DNA of 40,377 nt from Nanobdellota archaeon (GTDB lineage: Archaea > Nanobdellota > Nanobdellia > Parvarchaeales > Parvarchaeaceae), in contig JAKAPM010000007.1 of NCBI GenBank assembly GCA_021807085.1, positions 1-40,377 on the forward strand, read 5' to 3'. Under the pieces are notes generated by a model. That model made no database searches. It saw only the letters and a program-made list of their open reading frames with translations, and was not told the origin of the DNA. Positions 14,876 to 24,380 of the stretch are shown here, in pieces. The translations under genes were made by a program, and so were the position numbers. Numbering within the stretch: position 1 is the first letter of the stretch; every line of letters begins with the position of its first letter.

Positions 14876-17244
14876 GCCTTTATGTTGTGCATGCTCCTTA
14901 GGTCTTTTTCGACCTCCCCCAGTCCCTTCGGAATCTCAATGTCTATTTCGCTCTTGAGTGAAAGTTTCTTCTCCTTCTTTGCGTTCCATACGTTCTTGTC
15001 GAATTCCATTATCGCCGCACCAAGACTCATGTATTTTTCGTCGCCCTCCTCCAATTTTTCCTGTTCTATCACCTGCGAGTGCACCGACTCGTCCGAGTAG
15101 TTCTTTAGCCATATTATCTCGGATACGGATGGGGTTATCGGCGCCAGAAGCTTTACGATGCTCTTCAGAACGTAATTCAGGGTGTACAGTGCAGCTGTTT
15201 TTTCGTCCGCGGAGAAACCGTCGCCGTAAGCCCTTCCCTTGACCAGCTCTATGTAATGTGGTGCGAAGACGTTCCATACAAATTCCCTCATCTTGTTCGA
15301 TGCCGTGAACAGGTTGTATCTGCTGTAACTGTCCCTGCAGTCGTTGACCACCTTCTTGGTTTCGGCTATTATCCATCTGTCAGAATCCTCTAGTTTCTTC
15401 GGCTCGCTCCCCATCTCAATGTTTCCAAAGCTGTTCACGAGCCTTGCGACGTTCCACAGCTTCGTCAGGAACTTATTGGCCGCTATAACCTTCATCTCCG
15501 AATACAGGAAGTTGCTGCCAGGCGACGCCTCCGACGCCGCCCAGAATCTGAAGGCGTCAGCGCTGTATTCGTCGATAAGGGGCATAGGGTCCACTCCGTT
15601 TCCCTTGCTCTTTGCCATCTTCTCGCCGTGTTCGTCCAGGCCAACACCGTCCACGTACACGTCTCTCCACGGCAGCTTGCCGGTCAGTTGGTAGCAGCGC
15701 ACTATGCTGTAGTTCAGCCATGTTCTTATTATGTCAACACCTTGTATCCTTAGGCTTGTAGGGTAGGTCCTGCCGCTGAATTTCTCGTCTTTTCTGTATT
15801 TTGTCACGAAAAGCGCGGATACACTCGAGTCCATCCACGTGTCGAAAGTCCTTACGTCCCCCACGAAGCTGCTCTTGCTGCACTTCTTGCACACCGGGTT
15901 GCCAGGCGGGTTCTCCTTCCACGGCCTGTAGTATTCACCCGGCACCGGCACGTAAGGCTCGCCGCATTCCTTGCAGTACCAGACAGGTATCTCCGTTCCG
16001 TAGTACCTCCTTCTGGAAATCGGCCAGTCCGTGGAGACTTTTAGCCAATCTGTCAATATCTGTTTGTGCTGCTTGGTTACGAAATTAAGATCGTCTATCA
16101 GCTTGTTCAGTTCGTCTTTTAGGTCGATTGTTTTGAGGTAGTACTCTTCCATTGGAATTATTTCTATAGGGGTTTTGCTGCGGTCGCACATCGGGGTGCG
16201 GTGCGCTACGTTTTCACTCTTCTCCAGCAGACCCTTTTCTTTGAGGATTCCGACCATTTTTTTCCTTGCTTCTTCGACCAGCAACCCTTCGATGTCCTTG
16301 CCAGCGTCTTTGTTCATCTTTCCGTCCGTGCCTATAAGTATGGTCTCTTCCAGTCCAAGCTCCCTGAACAGCATCACGTCGTTGTAGTCACCGTAGGAGC
16401 AAACCATCACGACTCCACTGCCGAATTCAGGTTTTGCTGACGGGTGCGCGACCACCTTCACACTGGCGCCGTACAAAGGAGTCACTGCCTCTTTGCCTAT
16501 GAAGGGGGTATACCTATCATCGTCAGGATTCACTATCAGTGCCTTGCATGCTCCGAGGAGCTCCGGTCTAGTCGTCGCAACGGTTATGGTGTCGCCGCCA
16601 ATCTTGAATTTTATGTATACAAGCCTGGTCTTCAATTCCTTGTATTCTATCTCGGCATCCGCTATGGTGGTCCCGCAGTCTACGCAGTAATTGCTGGGCC
16701 GGTGTCCCTTGTACACCCTTCCTTTGTTCCACTGCTCTATGAAAGTGGCCTGCGTGAGGGCCCGGTACTCCGGCGAATCCGTCCTGTAAATATTGTCGAA
16801 ATCCGCAGAATACCCTATTGTCTTGAGTATGTCAATCATCTCAGTTTCCAGCTCGTCCAACGACTGCCTGCACAGCTCAATGAATTCCTCGCGCGGAGTG
16901 TCCCTCATGCTTACGCCGTGCTTTTTCTCCGTATACTTCTCTACCGGAAGGCCATTCCTATCCATTCCCACCGGAAACAAAACTTCTTTTCCGAGCATGC
17001 GTTCCACCCTGGCCATAATATCTATCTTTGAATAGTGGGCTACCGCTCCGAGATGCCACGGTCTGCCCGAAGGGTACGGCGGAGGGGTGTCTATTGTAAA
17101 AATTTCCTTCTTTGAATTTACGTCGAACTTTCCCAGGCGCAGGTTCTCCGAACTCTTTTGGATTGCTTCCTCTATCCCCCTATTCCATCTGTTCTGGGAA
17201 AAGATATCAGCTGGTAAACCGTCAAAAATCCCGTCTACGGCCAT
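14872..17244 (-). CDS. valS: Valyl-tRNA synthetase
   Basis: Class I aaRS motifs PYPSGRPWHLGAV (HIGH) and KMAKSKGN (KMSKS); ValRS-like GMDRNGLPVE and YCVDCGTTIADAEIEYKE. Confidence 0.93.
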   Translation of the reverse strand: MAVDGIFDGLPADIFSQNRWNRGIEEAIQKSSENLRLGKFDVNSKKEIFTIDTPPPYPSGRPWHLGAVAHYSKIDIMARVERMLGKEVLFPVGMDRNGLPVEKYTEKKHGVSMRDTPREEFIELCRQSLDELETEMIDILKTIGYSADFDNIYRTDSPEYRALTQATFIEQWNKGRVYKGHRPSNYCVDCGTTIADAEIEYKELKTRLVYIKFKIGGDTITVATTRPELLGACKALIVNPDDDRYTPFIGKEAVTPLYGASVKVVAHPSAKPEFGSGVVMVCSYGDYNDVMLFRELGLEETILIGTDGKMNKDAGKDIEGLLVEEARKKMVGILKEKGLLEKSENVAHRTPMCDRSKTPIEIIPMEEYYLKTIDLKDELNKLIDDLNFVTKQHKQILTDWLKVSTDWPISRRRYYGTEIPVWYCKECGEPYVPVPGEYYRPWKENPPGNPVCKKCSKSSFVGDVRTFDTWMDSSVSALFVTKYRKDEKFSGRTYPTSLRIQGVDIIRTWLNYSIVRCYQLTGKLPWRDVYVDGVGLDEHGEKMAKSKGNGVDPMPLIDEYSADAFRFWAASEASPGSNFLYSEMKVIAANKFLTKLWNVARLVNSFGNIEMGSEPKKLEDSDRWIIAETKKVVNDCRDSYSRYNLFTASNKMREFVWNVFAPHYIELVKGRAYGDGFSADEKTAALYTLNYVLKSIVKLLAPITPSVSEIIWLKNYSDESVHSQVIEQEKLEEGDEKYMSLGAAIMEFDKNVWNAKKEKKLSLKSEIDIEIPKGLGEVEKDLRSMHNIKA

Positions 17245-17285
17245 CTTATGTTAACGTCCAGCGCCCTTTTATTTTTATCTCGGCT

Positions 17286-18617
17286 TCAGTTGAACGATAT
17301 CTCCTGCCCGTCTAGGAGCATGTGCGAACTCTTGTTCAGCTCGTACCCAAGCTCTTTCCCTATGTCTATCGTCCCGCTGAGCTTCTCCATACCGCCGTGC
17401 GATGGTATTATGTGCTCTGGCTTGAGCATCTTTAAGAAGGTCTTTATGTCGTTCCTGGATGCGTGTCCTGATACATGCACGTTGTCGGCTATGTTGACAT
17501 TGTAGCTCTCCAGCGCGCTCTGGAGCATGCTCCTGTTGGCTATGTTTAGGGGCGTCGGTATGGTCCTGGACGAGAAGATTACGGCGTCTTCGCTCGACAG
17601 CTTGTAAGCATATTGTCCTGTTACGAGTTTGTCAAGAAAAGCTCCCCTCTCTCCCTGGTGTCCAGTGCAGAGTATAACATATTTTCCAGGTCTATCCTTC
17701 GCGTATTTGAGAAGGCCGTTCACCTGTTCTCTCCTAGTAGCTACCTCTGGTATTAGGTTCTTGTCTATTATGTTATTGTTTACCGCGGCCTTTATGTACA
17801 TGTCCATGCTCCTTCCGAACACCATCACGTTCCTGTTGAGCTTCCTGCTTATTTCGACTATATTCTTGATCCTGGCTATGTGCGAGGAGAATGTGCTTAT
17901 AAATATAGTCTTGTTGCTCAGCGTCCTTTTTATTACGTCTTCCAGCATCGTTCTTACAACACTCTCCGAGAACGTGTACCCTTCCTGGTCCGAATTGGTC
18001 GAGTCGAGTATAATCGTCTTTATGCCGTCCTTGCTGAGCTGCGTAAGCCTCTCGTAGTCCGGTTTTCTCCCGAGCGTAGGGTTGTCGTCCAGCTTCCAGT
18101 CGTTCGTGTACAGGACCACGCCGTATTTTGTGTGTATCGCCGCAACCGCGCTGTTAGGGATGGAATGCGTTATGTTCACTAGTTCCACAGTTACGTTGTC
18201 CGATACCCTATATTTTGTGCCCGTGTTCAGGCTGAGGAACCTAGCCGGCCTGAGTTTCAAGTTTCTCATGAGGTGCTCCAGCACCTTTATCGTGAACGGG
18301 GTAGCTATAATAGGGCACTTGTATTTCTGGCTGAGGAAAGGCACCGCCCATACATGATCCAGGTGCCCGTGCGTTAGCACTATCGCCTTGACTCTCCCTT
18401 CTTCCTTCTCGAAGAAATCCCTATCATCCGGTATGACCGCGTTCTCAATCAGGGCCGCCGTGTCGTTTATGGAGATGTAATTCTTATCCCCCTCGAAATT
18501 CACTAGTTTTTCTATGTCGGCGCCCATGTCTGTTATAACGATGTCTCCGTCGACGTCTATGGCAGTCATGCTCTTTCCTATTTTGTTGTATCCGCCGAAT
18601 GCTCTTATTTTTATCAT
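17286..18617 (-). CDS. rnj: RNase J family beta-CASP metallo-beta-lactamase ribonuclease
   Basis: LTHGHLDHVWAVPFL, GVVLYTNDWKLDDNPTLGRKPD, CTGHQGERGAFLDKL, VHVSGHASRNDIKTFLKMLKPEHIIPSHG. Confidence 0.93.
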   Translation of the reverse strand: MIKIRAFGGYNKIGKSMTAIDVDGDIVITDMGADIEKLVNFEGDKNYISINDTAALIENAVIPDDRDFFEKEEGRVKAIVLTHGHLDHVWAVPFLSQKYKCPIIATPFTIKVLEHLMRNLKLRPARFLSLNTGTKYRVSDNVTVELVNITHSIPNSAVAAIHTKYGVVLYTNDWKLDDNPTLGRKPDYERLTQLSKDGIKTIILDSTNSDQEGYTFSESVVRTMLEDVIKRTLSNKTIFISTFSSHIARIKNIVEISRKLNRNVMVFGRSMDMYIKAAVNNNIIDKNLIPEVATRREQVNGLLKYAKDRPGKYVILCTGHQGERGAFLDKLVTGQYAYKLSSEDAVIFSSRTIPTPLNIANRSMLQSALESYNVNIADNVHVSGHASRNDIKTFLKMLKPEHIIPSHGGMEKLSGTIDIGKELGYELNKSSHMLLDGQEISFN

Positions 18618-19531
18618 ATTCCTTCTATAAACTCACCTACTGTTTTGTAACCCCCTCTTTTCGAGAGTAGCTCTATTCTGTCGACCACGCCACTTCCGTA
18701 CTGCATGGCCTTCTTCTTCCTTTTTACTATGAATTCGCTCAATCCCAGCTCTTGGCCCAGGGCTCTGAGTAAACTCTTATCGAAATTCTTTGTCAATTCA
18801 TTAAGGTCTAATCCCAATGCGTAATCTATAACGTTCTCCTCTAAGTAAGGATAGTATAATTTTGCATTTAAAACTTTCCCTACGGTGTTCAATCTGAGTA
18901 GGTCGGTAGCGTTCATATACGCTAGACGCCTGTCCCTGAAGTCCGCGAGCGCCTCTCTGGGCATCTTGCGGTGGCGGTAGAACCCGAAGAAGAGTTCGTC
19001 GCTGCCTATCCCGCTTATCACTGTGCGTCTGCCCTTATCTCTGAGGGCCTTAACGGCCGCGTACTCCGTCGCACCCATTATCAGATTGTAGGAGTATAGA
19101 CCAGCGCGTTTGAGTTCGGCCATTGACTTCATAAGCGATTCGTCATCCATCTCCGCGACAAGCACGTCCTTCCCGAGGTCCCTGGCAAGAACTCCAGCCG
19201 CAGCTACATCCTCGCTGTCCCCGAAGCCCGCGACACAGAGTTCTGTGTCCCTCCTCACGGAATCGGCCAGCACTGCAAGCACGGATGAATCTATCCCGCC
19301 GGATACCATTACAGCATCCGCCCTTGTTTTTCTGACGGCTCCCATGAGCACTTGCCTCAAATCGGAGATGTACCCTCCTTCCTTGTTATCTTTCCGCCTT
19401 ATAGATATCGAATCACTGAGTTCGACCCTTGAGGAACCCGGCAGAATCAGTTCACTGTCGTCGAATGGGATGGTTTCGGATTCAGAATTCAGCCTGTCTG
19501 TTATTATTGTTCTTTTCCTATCGTCTTTCAT
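18614..19531 (-). CDS. Asparagine synthase-like PP-loop protein lacking a glutaminase domain
   Basis: ADAVMVSGGIDSSVLAVLAD, ISGIGSDELFFGFYRHRKM, YPYLEENVIDYALGLDLNELTKNFDKSLLRALGQELGLSEFIVKRKKKAMQYGSG. No N-terminal Ntn amidotransferase. Confidence 0.82.
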   Translation of the reverse strand: MKDDRKRTIITDRLNSESETIPFDDSELILPGSSRVELSDSISIRRKDNKEGGYISDLRQVLMGAVRKTRADAVMVSGGIDSSVLAVLADSVRRDTELCVAGFGDSEDVAAAGVLARDLGKDVLVAEMDDESLMKSMAELKRAGLYSYNLIMGATEYAAVKALRDKGRRTVISGIGSDELFFGFYRHRKMPREALADFRDRRLAYMNATDLLRLNTVGKVLNAKLYYPYLEENVIDYALGLDLNELTKNFDKSLLRALGQELGLSEFIVKRKKKAMQYGSGVVDRIELLSKRGGYKTVGEFIEGI

Positions 19532-19862
19532 ACGTCTTTATTGTCAGCCTGTCGCCTATGTTTATCTTGGAGTCGTTGTATACAGGGAGTTCCAGCACAT
19601 GTCTGGCCCGAGCCGGACCGTAATACATCTTCCATCTTTTAGCTCTTACCTTGTGAAGTACCTTGAAATCTCCGTCGAGCCAGACTATTTTTAGCTCGAA
19701 TCTTACGAAGTTCATATGTATATCCTTGACATCCGGAAGGAACGCTCCTGCCCCAGGAGTGGGGGTAAACATTAGACCGACTAGCTTTCTCGAGAAAGTA
19801 CCGCAATATTTGACCCTCTTGGCTATTATCCTGTCTCCCTTGTATACATCACAAAAATTCAT
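19518..19862 (-). CDS. DUF192 family protein
   Basis: 114 aa; GLMF...AGAFLPDVKDIHMNFVRFELKIVWLDGDFKVLHKVRAKRW...ARHVLELP. Confidence 0.82.
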   Translation of the reverse strand: MNFCDVYKGDRIIAKRVKYCGTFSRKLVGLMFTPTPGAGAFLPDVKDIHMNFVRFELKIVWLDGDFKVLHKVRAKRWKMYYGPARARHVLELPVYNDSKINIGDRLTIKTYERR

Positions 19863-19865
19863 ATC

Positions 19866-20462
19866 CTATATTATCTCTTTTGTAAGAAAGTCCTCTATAT
19901 TTATACGTTCCAGTCGCTCCTTTTCCTCTTTGTTGGCCATGTTGAGTGCCAGCATGTAGAGTATCAGGCCTATGCTGTTGCCGCTCTTGTTGTTTCCAGG
20001 TATGATCAGGTCTATGAAAGAGGTGCTGTTGTCAGTGTTGGATATGCCTATTACCGGCACATTTATCTTCTTTGCGTCATTTACCGCCCTCCTGTCTGAT
20101 TTGGGGTCGGTCACTATCACGACTTTCGGCTCGAAAAAGTTCTTGTAGCTTATGTTGGTGAGGGAACCAGCCAGGTACCTCCCGAAATTGACGCTGAAGT
20201 TCATGAGTTTCGAAAAGTTGTAGACGCCGTAGTACGCGCTGTCGAGGGTGCATACTAGAAGTATGTCCTTCCTTGAATAACCTTCGAGCATCTTGGCGGC
20301 CAATTTTATCCTCTCGTCTATAACCTTTATGTTCAGTATGGTGAACTTGTTTGGTATCCTCTTGAACACGAATCTGTCGAACGCCTTGTTGTTGGCCTTC
20401 GAGCCTATCCTAGTACCGTAAGTTTTGTACGCCTCTATTTTGTCCAATTTCTTAAATACCAT
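19866..20462 (-). CDS. rps2: 30S ribosomal protein S2
   Basis: GRYLAGSLTNISYKNFFEPKVVIVTDPKSDRRAVNDAKKINVPVIGISNTDNSTSFIDLIIPGNNKSGNSIGLILYMLA. Confidence 0.95.
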   Translation of the reverse strand: MVFKKLDKIEAYKTYGTRIGSKANNKAFDRFVFKRIPNKFTILNIKVIDERIKLAAKMLEGYSRKDILLVCTLDSAYYGVYNFSKLMNFSVNFGRYLAGSLTNISYKNFFEPKVVIVTDPKSDRRAVNDAKKINVPVIGISNTDNSTSFIDLIIPGNNKSGNSIGLILYMLALNMANKEEKERLERINIEDFLTKEII

Positions 20463-21624
20463 GTTCGATTTCTATCAGCCTGTTTATCTTCTCCACTCTT
20501 TCTCCTCTATTGATTCCAACTTTTAAATACTTTGCGCCCAATCCCACCGCAAGATCCGATATTATCGGCACGCACGTTTCCTCCGATCTGTGTGATACTA
20601 CTTTCGTTATATTAAAGCTATCCGCGAGGTCGGAATACGCGCCCACGAGCTTAAGCAGCGCCACTTGGTTCGGTTTTATCAACGTTGAGTTTATGTTATC
20701 GTGCACTTTTTCGAGCCTCTCCGGCGTGGTCGCTGTTAGGTCGTCCCCTACTACCAATCCGTCGGTTTTTCCCATTATCTCGCCGTAATCTTCGGGGAGA
20801 GTCTGGTCCACAGGGTCCTCTATGTAATAAAGGTCGAACTCGTTGGCCAGCTTTACCGTAAGGTCAATCTGCTCGCCCTTTTCGAGCGTCTTCTTGCCGT
20901 ATATCGGTCTCCTGTAGGTATATCTGCCGTCTTTGTAAAACGTGGATGCCGCGAAATCTACACCCATCCTTATGTCGGACCCCGTTTCTTTTATCACGTT
21001 TTCCACGGCTTTGCGGACGGTCTTTAGAGACTCGTAATTATCGAGTCCGCTGACGAATCCACCTTCTGGGTCTACACCCCCTATAAAGCTGGACGTCGTC
21101 TTCTCCAAGAGGTCCTTTACCTCCTTGTACACTTTTATCGTGTCGTTTATGCTCGACGTGGAGCTGTCTGACAGGGTGGCGACGAGTATTTCCTGGATAT
21201 CCATCCCGAGTCCCGAGGCATGCAGACCTCCTCCTATCATCTTGCAGACCGGTATTACCGTCTCCTTCTTTCCGAAGAGCTGGTAAGGAGACTTGTGGAG
21301 GCTGTTGCTGAGTGCGTACAGCAGGGCGTAGGAAAGCGACAGCGACGGTCCGCCGATGAAATTTTTTGGCATGCTGTCCTCTATCGCGTATATGTCCTGG
21401 AGAGCCTCTATCTTTCTGTTCTTCAATCCCTTTAGGAAGGAAGCGAACGACTGCAGTTCCTTGTCTATACTCTCCCCGAACTGGTTTACCTCGTACATGC
21501 TGTTGCTCTCGCCGGCTGGTGAAGAGCCCCTGAATACACCGTTCTCGGTTTCGATTTCCACCTCCGCGGTTGAGTTTGAGTTTGCGTTCAGTATCTTCAG
21601 GACTGTTGCATCTCTTATCTTCAT
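20452..21624 (-). CDS. eno: Enolase
   Basis: Conserved IEDPVDQ, VVGDDLTATTPERL, VSHRSEETCVPIISDLAVGLGAKYLKVG; adjacent to rps2 as in many archaea. Confidence 0.94.
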   Translation of the reverse strand: MKIRDATVLKILNANSNSTAEVEIETENGVFRGSSPAGESNSMYEVNQFGESIDKELQSFASFLKGLKNRKIEALQDIYAIEDSMPKNFIGGPSLSLSYALLYALSNSLHKSPYQLFGKKETVIPVCKMIGGGLHASGLGMDIQEILVATLSDSSTSSINDTIKVYKEVKDLLEKTTSSFIGGVDPEGGFVSGLDNYESLKTVRKAVENVIKETGSDIRMGVDFAASTFYKDGRYTYRRPIYGKKTLEKGEQIDLTVKLANEFDLYYIEDPVDQTLPEDYGEIMGKTDGLVVGDDLTATTPERLEKVHDNINSTLIKPNQVALLKLVGAYSDLADSFNITKVVSHRSEETCVPIISDLAVGLGAKYLKVGINRGERVEKINRLIEIEHGI

Positions 21625-21716
21625 ATCCTAATCAGTAGCCGAAATTATTTAAGCTTTGGAGACGCAGCGGACGGCCGTGTAGCTACATTTATTAATAACC
21701 CGTTTGTTAGTTAGAT

Positions 21717-22193
21717 ATGGTGAAAAATCGGCAAATCTACGTAGTAATAGGCACGGCCGTTCTGCTCGTCGCTCTATTTGTATCTGCGCCATACTTCTCG
21801 AACGCACCAGCAGCGAATCTCGCGCAGGCCACAGTATGTCAGCCGGTTAATTTCTCGGTGTCCTCACCGAACAATGTGGCGGCACCTATCGGTACCAACA
21901 CTTTCATAAACCTGATAGTCAACAACACTGGCAAGTCCACTTATACGTTATCGCTGTCGGCAGCGAAGAGTGCCGGCGCACCCTTCACCCTGCAGACAGC
22001 CAAGGCAATCGTGCAGAGTCCGGGTCAGAACAATTACACCCAAATCGGTGTGTACTCTCCGACAATCCTTGGAAACTATTCGGTGTCTGTGAATGTAACC
22101 GCACAGTACGCGAATTGCGCCGTTAAATCCCGGCTTTTGACAGTAGGAATCCGCGTTGTCAACGGGACGGCGGCTAAAAACGGTTCCGTTTGA
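21717..22193 (+). CDS. Secreted or membrane-anchored protein with N-terminal TM segment
   Basis: 158 aa: VVIGTAVLLVALFVSAPYF followed by Asn/Thr/Ser-rich beta-like extracellular region. Confidence 0.65.
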   Translation: MVKNRQIYVVIGTAVLLVALFVSAPYFSNAPAANLAQATVCQPVNFSVSSPNNVAAPIGTNTFINLIVNNTGKSTYTLSLSAAKSAGAPFTLQTAKAIVQSPGQNNYTQIGVYSPTILGNYSVSVNVTAQYANCAVKSRLLTVGIRVVNGTAAKNGSV

Positions 22194-22195
22194 CG

Positions 22196-22531
22196 ATGGA
22201 AAGTAAGGTGATAGCCGACAAATCGCTCGGCGATATAACCGCCGAGGATACGCGCGTGAGGTTCGTTGGCAAAGTCGAGAAAATAGACGACATAGGGATG
22301 TTCGATGTGTCCGAGGGGGACAAAAAAGTGACTTGTCTTCCCCCCGTTTCCGTCAAGCCTAACATAGGTAAAGGGGACTTCGTGCTCGTTACAGGGCGGG
22401 TCGCACTTGGGGATTCAAAGGAAGATTTTGAGGTAAGAACTGATTCCGTGCGCAAAATAAGCGGCGAAGAGCGCGATAATTACAACAAGTATTTAAAGAT
22501 TAGGAGCGAACTATTAAATAATGGAAGTTGA
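22196..22531 (+). CDS. OB-fold nucleic-acid-binding-like protein
   Basis: TRVRFVGKVEKIDDIGMFDVSEGDKKVTCLPPVSVKPNIGKGDFVLVTGRV pattern; 11-nt overlap with PCNA. ATG at 22196 preferred. Confidence 0.65.
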   Translation: MESKVIADKSLGDITAEDTRVRFVGKVEKIDDIGMFDVSEGDKKVTCLPPVSVKPNIGKGDFVLVTGRVALGDSKEDFEVRTDSVRKISGEERDNYNKYLKIRSELLNNGS

Positions 22532-23264
22532 GTTCAAAGACGTCGAATTCTTCAAAAGAATGATGGACGTCATAGGCAACTTAATGTCCGATGTTTCGCT
22601 GGATTTCGACCAAGAAGGCTTCACCATAAAGGCAATGGATCCGGCCAACATAGCGATGATACTCTTCGAGGGTACGAAAACCCTGTTCTCCGCCTTCAAT
22701 GTGGAAAAAGAGACGAAACTATCCGTATCGCTCGACGACCTCAACAGCATACTGAAGATGATGAAAAAAGAGGATAAAGCCAAGTTCAAGGACTCGAAAA
22801 ACAAGCTCGAGATAGACATAAAGGGCAAGTCCAGGCTTCACTTCTCCATACCTTTGATAGACGAGAATTATACCGCACAGAAAGTGCCACAGCTCAACTT
22901 CACTGCCGAAGCGTCCCTAGTGAGCTCTGCTCTGAAAGAATCCATAAAAGCCGCCAGCCTGGTGGATGACTCGATATATTTCACAGTGGATGGCACGCGG
23001 CTCATGCTGAGTTCGAGAAGCGAGGAGAAGGATTTCTCCCAAGAGATATCTATGAACGAGAACAAGGAGCTGCTGAACATAAAAGCCGACGGAATGACCA
23101 GGGCGAAATACTCGATAGACTATCTGACCAAGTTCCTTAACGTCGCGGACCAAGACAGGCCTGTCAAGGTGCTGTTCTCAAACAATTATCCTCTGCGGCT
23201 GGACTACGAGCTTATAAACAAGGACGCGGTCCTATCTTTCATACTCGCAAACAGGCTCGAATAA
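22521..23264 (+). CDS. pcn: DNA polymerase sliding clamp (PCNA)
   Basis: DVSLDFDQEGFTIKAMDPANIAMILFE, SVSLDDLNSILK, YSIDYLTKFL, PLRLDYELI...FILANRLE. Confidence 0.95.
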   Translation: MEVEFKDVEFFKRMMDVIGNLMSDVSLDFDQEGFTIKAMDPANIAMILFEGTKTLFSAFNVEKETKLSVSLDDLNSILKMMKKEDKAKFKDSKNKLEIDIKGKSRLHFSIPLIDENYTAQKVPQLNFTAEASLVSSALKESIKAASLVDDSIYFTVDGTRLMLSSRSEEKDFSQEISMNENKELLNIKADGMTRAKYSIDYLTKFLNVADQDRPVKVLFSNNYPLRLDYELINKDAVLSFILANRLE

Positions 23265-23266
23265 TC

Positions 23267-23698
23267 TCAGAGTATCCCTTTGAACGACAAAAGCTCGCTC
23301 TCGTAGACTGGAAGGTTTGACAACAGCTCGTTAAGACTGTTTATGTCTACTGCCAGTATCTTTCCAACCCCCTCTTTGTGATTTATGAGCGAACTAGTCC
23401 TGTACTTCGTCACGAGCAGCGCTACGTTGTTCTTCCACGCGAACGAGGCGTTGGTCTCGACGTAGTTTTTCATCCTCGCAACTTGTTCTATCATGAAATT
23501 CTCTTCCTTCGACGGTGGTATGTAGAAGTGGTCCTTGCAGTCGACGAAGAATGCGCGAACTCTGTTGAACGCTATCAAGTCTATCTGGTACCTCCGGGTG
23601 GTCTTGAAGTTGACGTTCCTCATTATATCGTATCCTAACTCCTCGAAGATATCACCCGTCCTTTCCTCAAATTCACGCCATTCTGGCCGTTCCTGCAT
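23267..23698 (-). CDS. PD-(D/E)XK nuclease-like protein
   Basis: FEELGYDIMRNVNFKTTRRYQIDLIAFNRVRAFFVDCKDH is compatible with the D...(D/E)xK core. Start trimmed to MQERPEW because the longer ORF runs antisense through tRNA-Gly. Confidence 0.65.
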   Translation of the reverse strand: MQERPEWREFEERTGDIFEELGYDIMRNVNFKTTRRYQIDLIAFNRVRAFFVDCKDHFYIPPSKEENFMIEQVARMKNYVETNASFAWKNNVALLVTKYRTSSLINHKEGVGKILAVDINSLNELLSNLPVYESELLSFKGIL

Positions 23699-23737
23699 AT
23701 TTTTATATTGTGCGGTAACTATTATTAAATACATCAC

Positions 23738-23808
23738 GCACCGGTAGTCCAGTGGTAAGACACTACCCTGCCACGGTGGAGACCCGGGTCCGAATCCCGG
23801 CCGGTGCA
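23738..23808 (+). tRNA. tRNA-Gly(GCC)
   Basis: GCACCGG...CCGGTGC acceptor, CTACC-CTGCCAC-GGTGG anticodon arm, CCGGG-TCCGAAT-CCCGG T arm, discriminator A. Confidence 0.93.
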
Positions 23809-23818
23809 TTTGTATTAT

Positions 23819-24048
23819 TTAAGTAAAAACTATGTTACTGTCATATGCCTGAATCCCAGCGGCGCGATTAATTCGCCTCTTGACTTGTCTAGTTGCCGGC
23901 GTGAGCAGTTCGTTTGTTTCGGGCACCGTGGCAAACTTCAGCAACTCGAGTTCCATGTCGATACCGCACTCCCCCTTTCGACAAGATAGAGTCCAACGTC
24001 GTATTTGTGCCCCCATAAAAGCGATGTTACCTCGTCGTATGCGGTCAC
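23819..24048 (-). pseudogene. Small gene interrupted by a one-base frameshift
   Basis: GTG start overlapping the upstream stop (GTGA): VTAYDEVTSLLWGHKYDVGLYLVERG. The reading then continues in the neighbouring frame: ECGIDMELELLKFATVPETNELLTPATRQVKRRINRAAGIQAYDSNIVFT. The junction is at the C5/G5 run at 23971-23975. Confidence 0.5.
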
Positions 24049-24380
24049 TGCTCTTTCTTTTTCAGCGGAGCATTTCTCGCGAACCTTTTTAGGTAGAACC
24101 AGTTAGATATGTTCCTTACCCATCTGATAATTATGTCTAACCCAATCAGCGACAGCGCCAGAAGCACTATCGACAGTACCAGGGTGATGTATATCCACGG
24201 TATGAACACGTCGGCGTAGTAGAATATTGCAGACAGCACAGCCGTCAAGCCGAGCCCAACTTCCAACCTGTACAGGTAAGTCAGTCCCACTCCAGCGATT
24301 ATGAATACTATGAATACGTAGAAAAAAAGAGGATTGTTTATGGACATTACGCCGATGACTGCAGACACAACATTGGTCAT
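24045..24380 (-). CDS. Small membrane protein (about 3 TM segments)
   Basis: MTNVVSAVIGVMSINNPLFFYVFIVFIIAGVGLTYLYRLE...; start chosen just after pth2 because the longer ORF overlaps pth2. Confidence 0.7.
   Translation of the reverse strand: MTNVVSAVIGVMSINNPLFFYVFIVFIIAGVGLTYLYRLEVGLGLTAVLSAIFYYADVFIPWIYITLVLSIVLLALSLIGLDIIIRWVRNISNWFYLKRFARNAPLKKKEQ

Noticed and set aside
14190-17035. Many plus-strand ORFs opposite ttuA and valS
   Set aside because: Antisense shadow ORFs of conserved genes; no domain-like sequence.
23267-23809. Full-length 180-aa ORF starting MHRPGFGPGSPPWQG
   Set aside because: Its first ~25 codons are antisense to tRNA-Gly; the internal start MQERPEW is more plausible.
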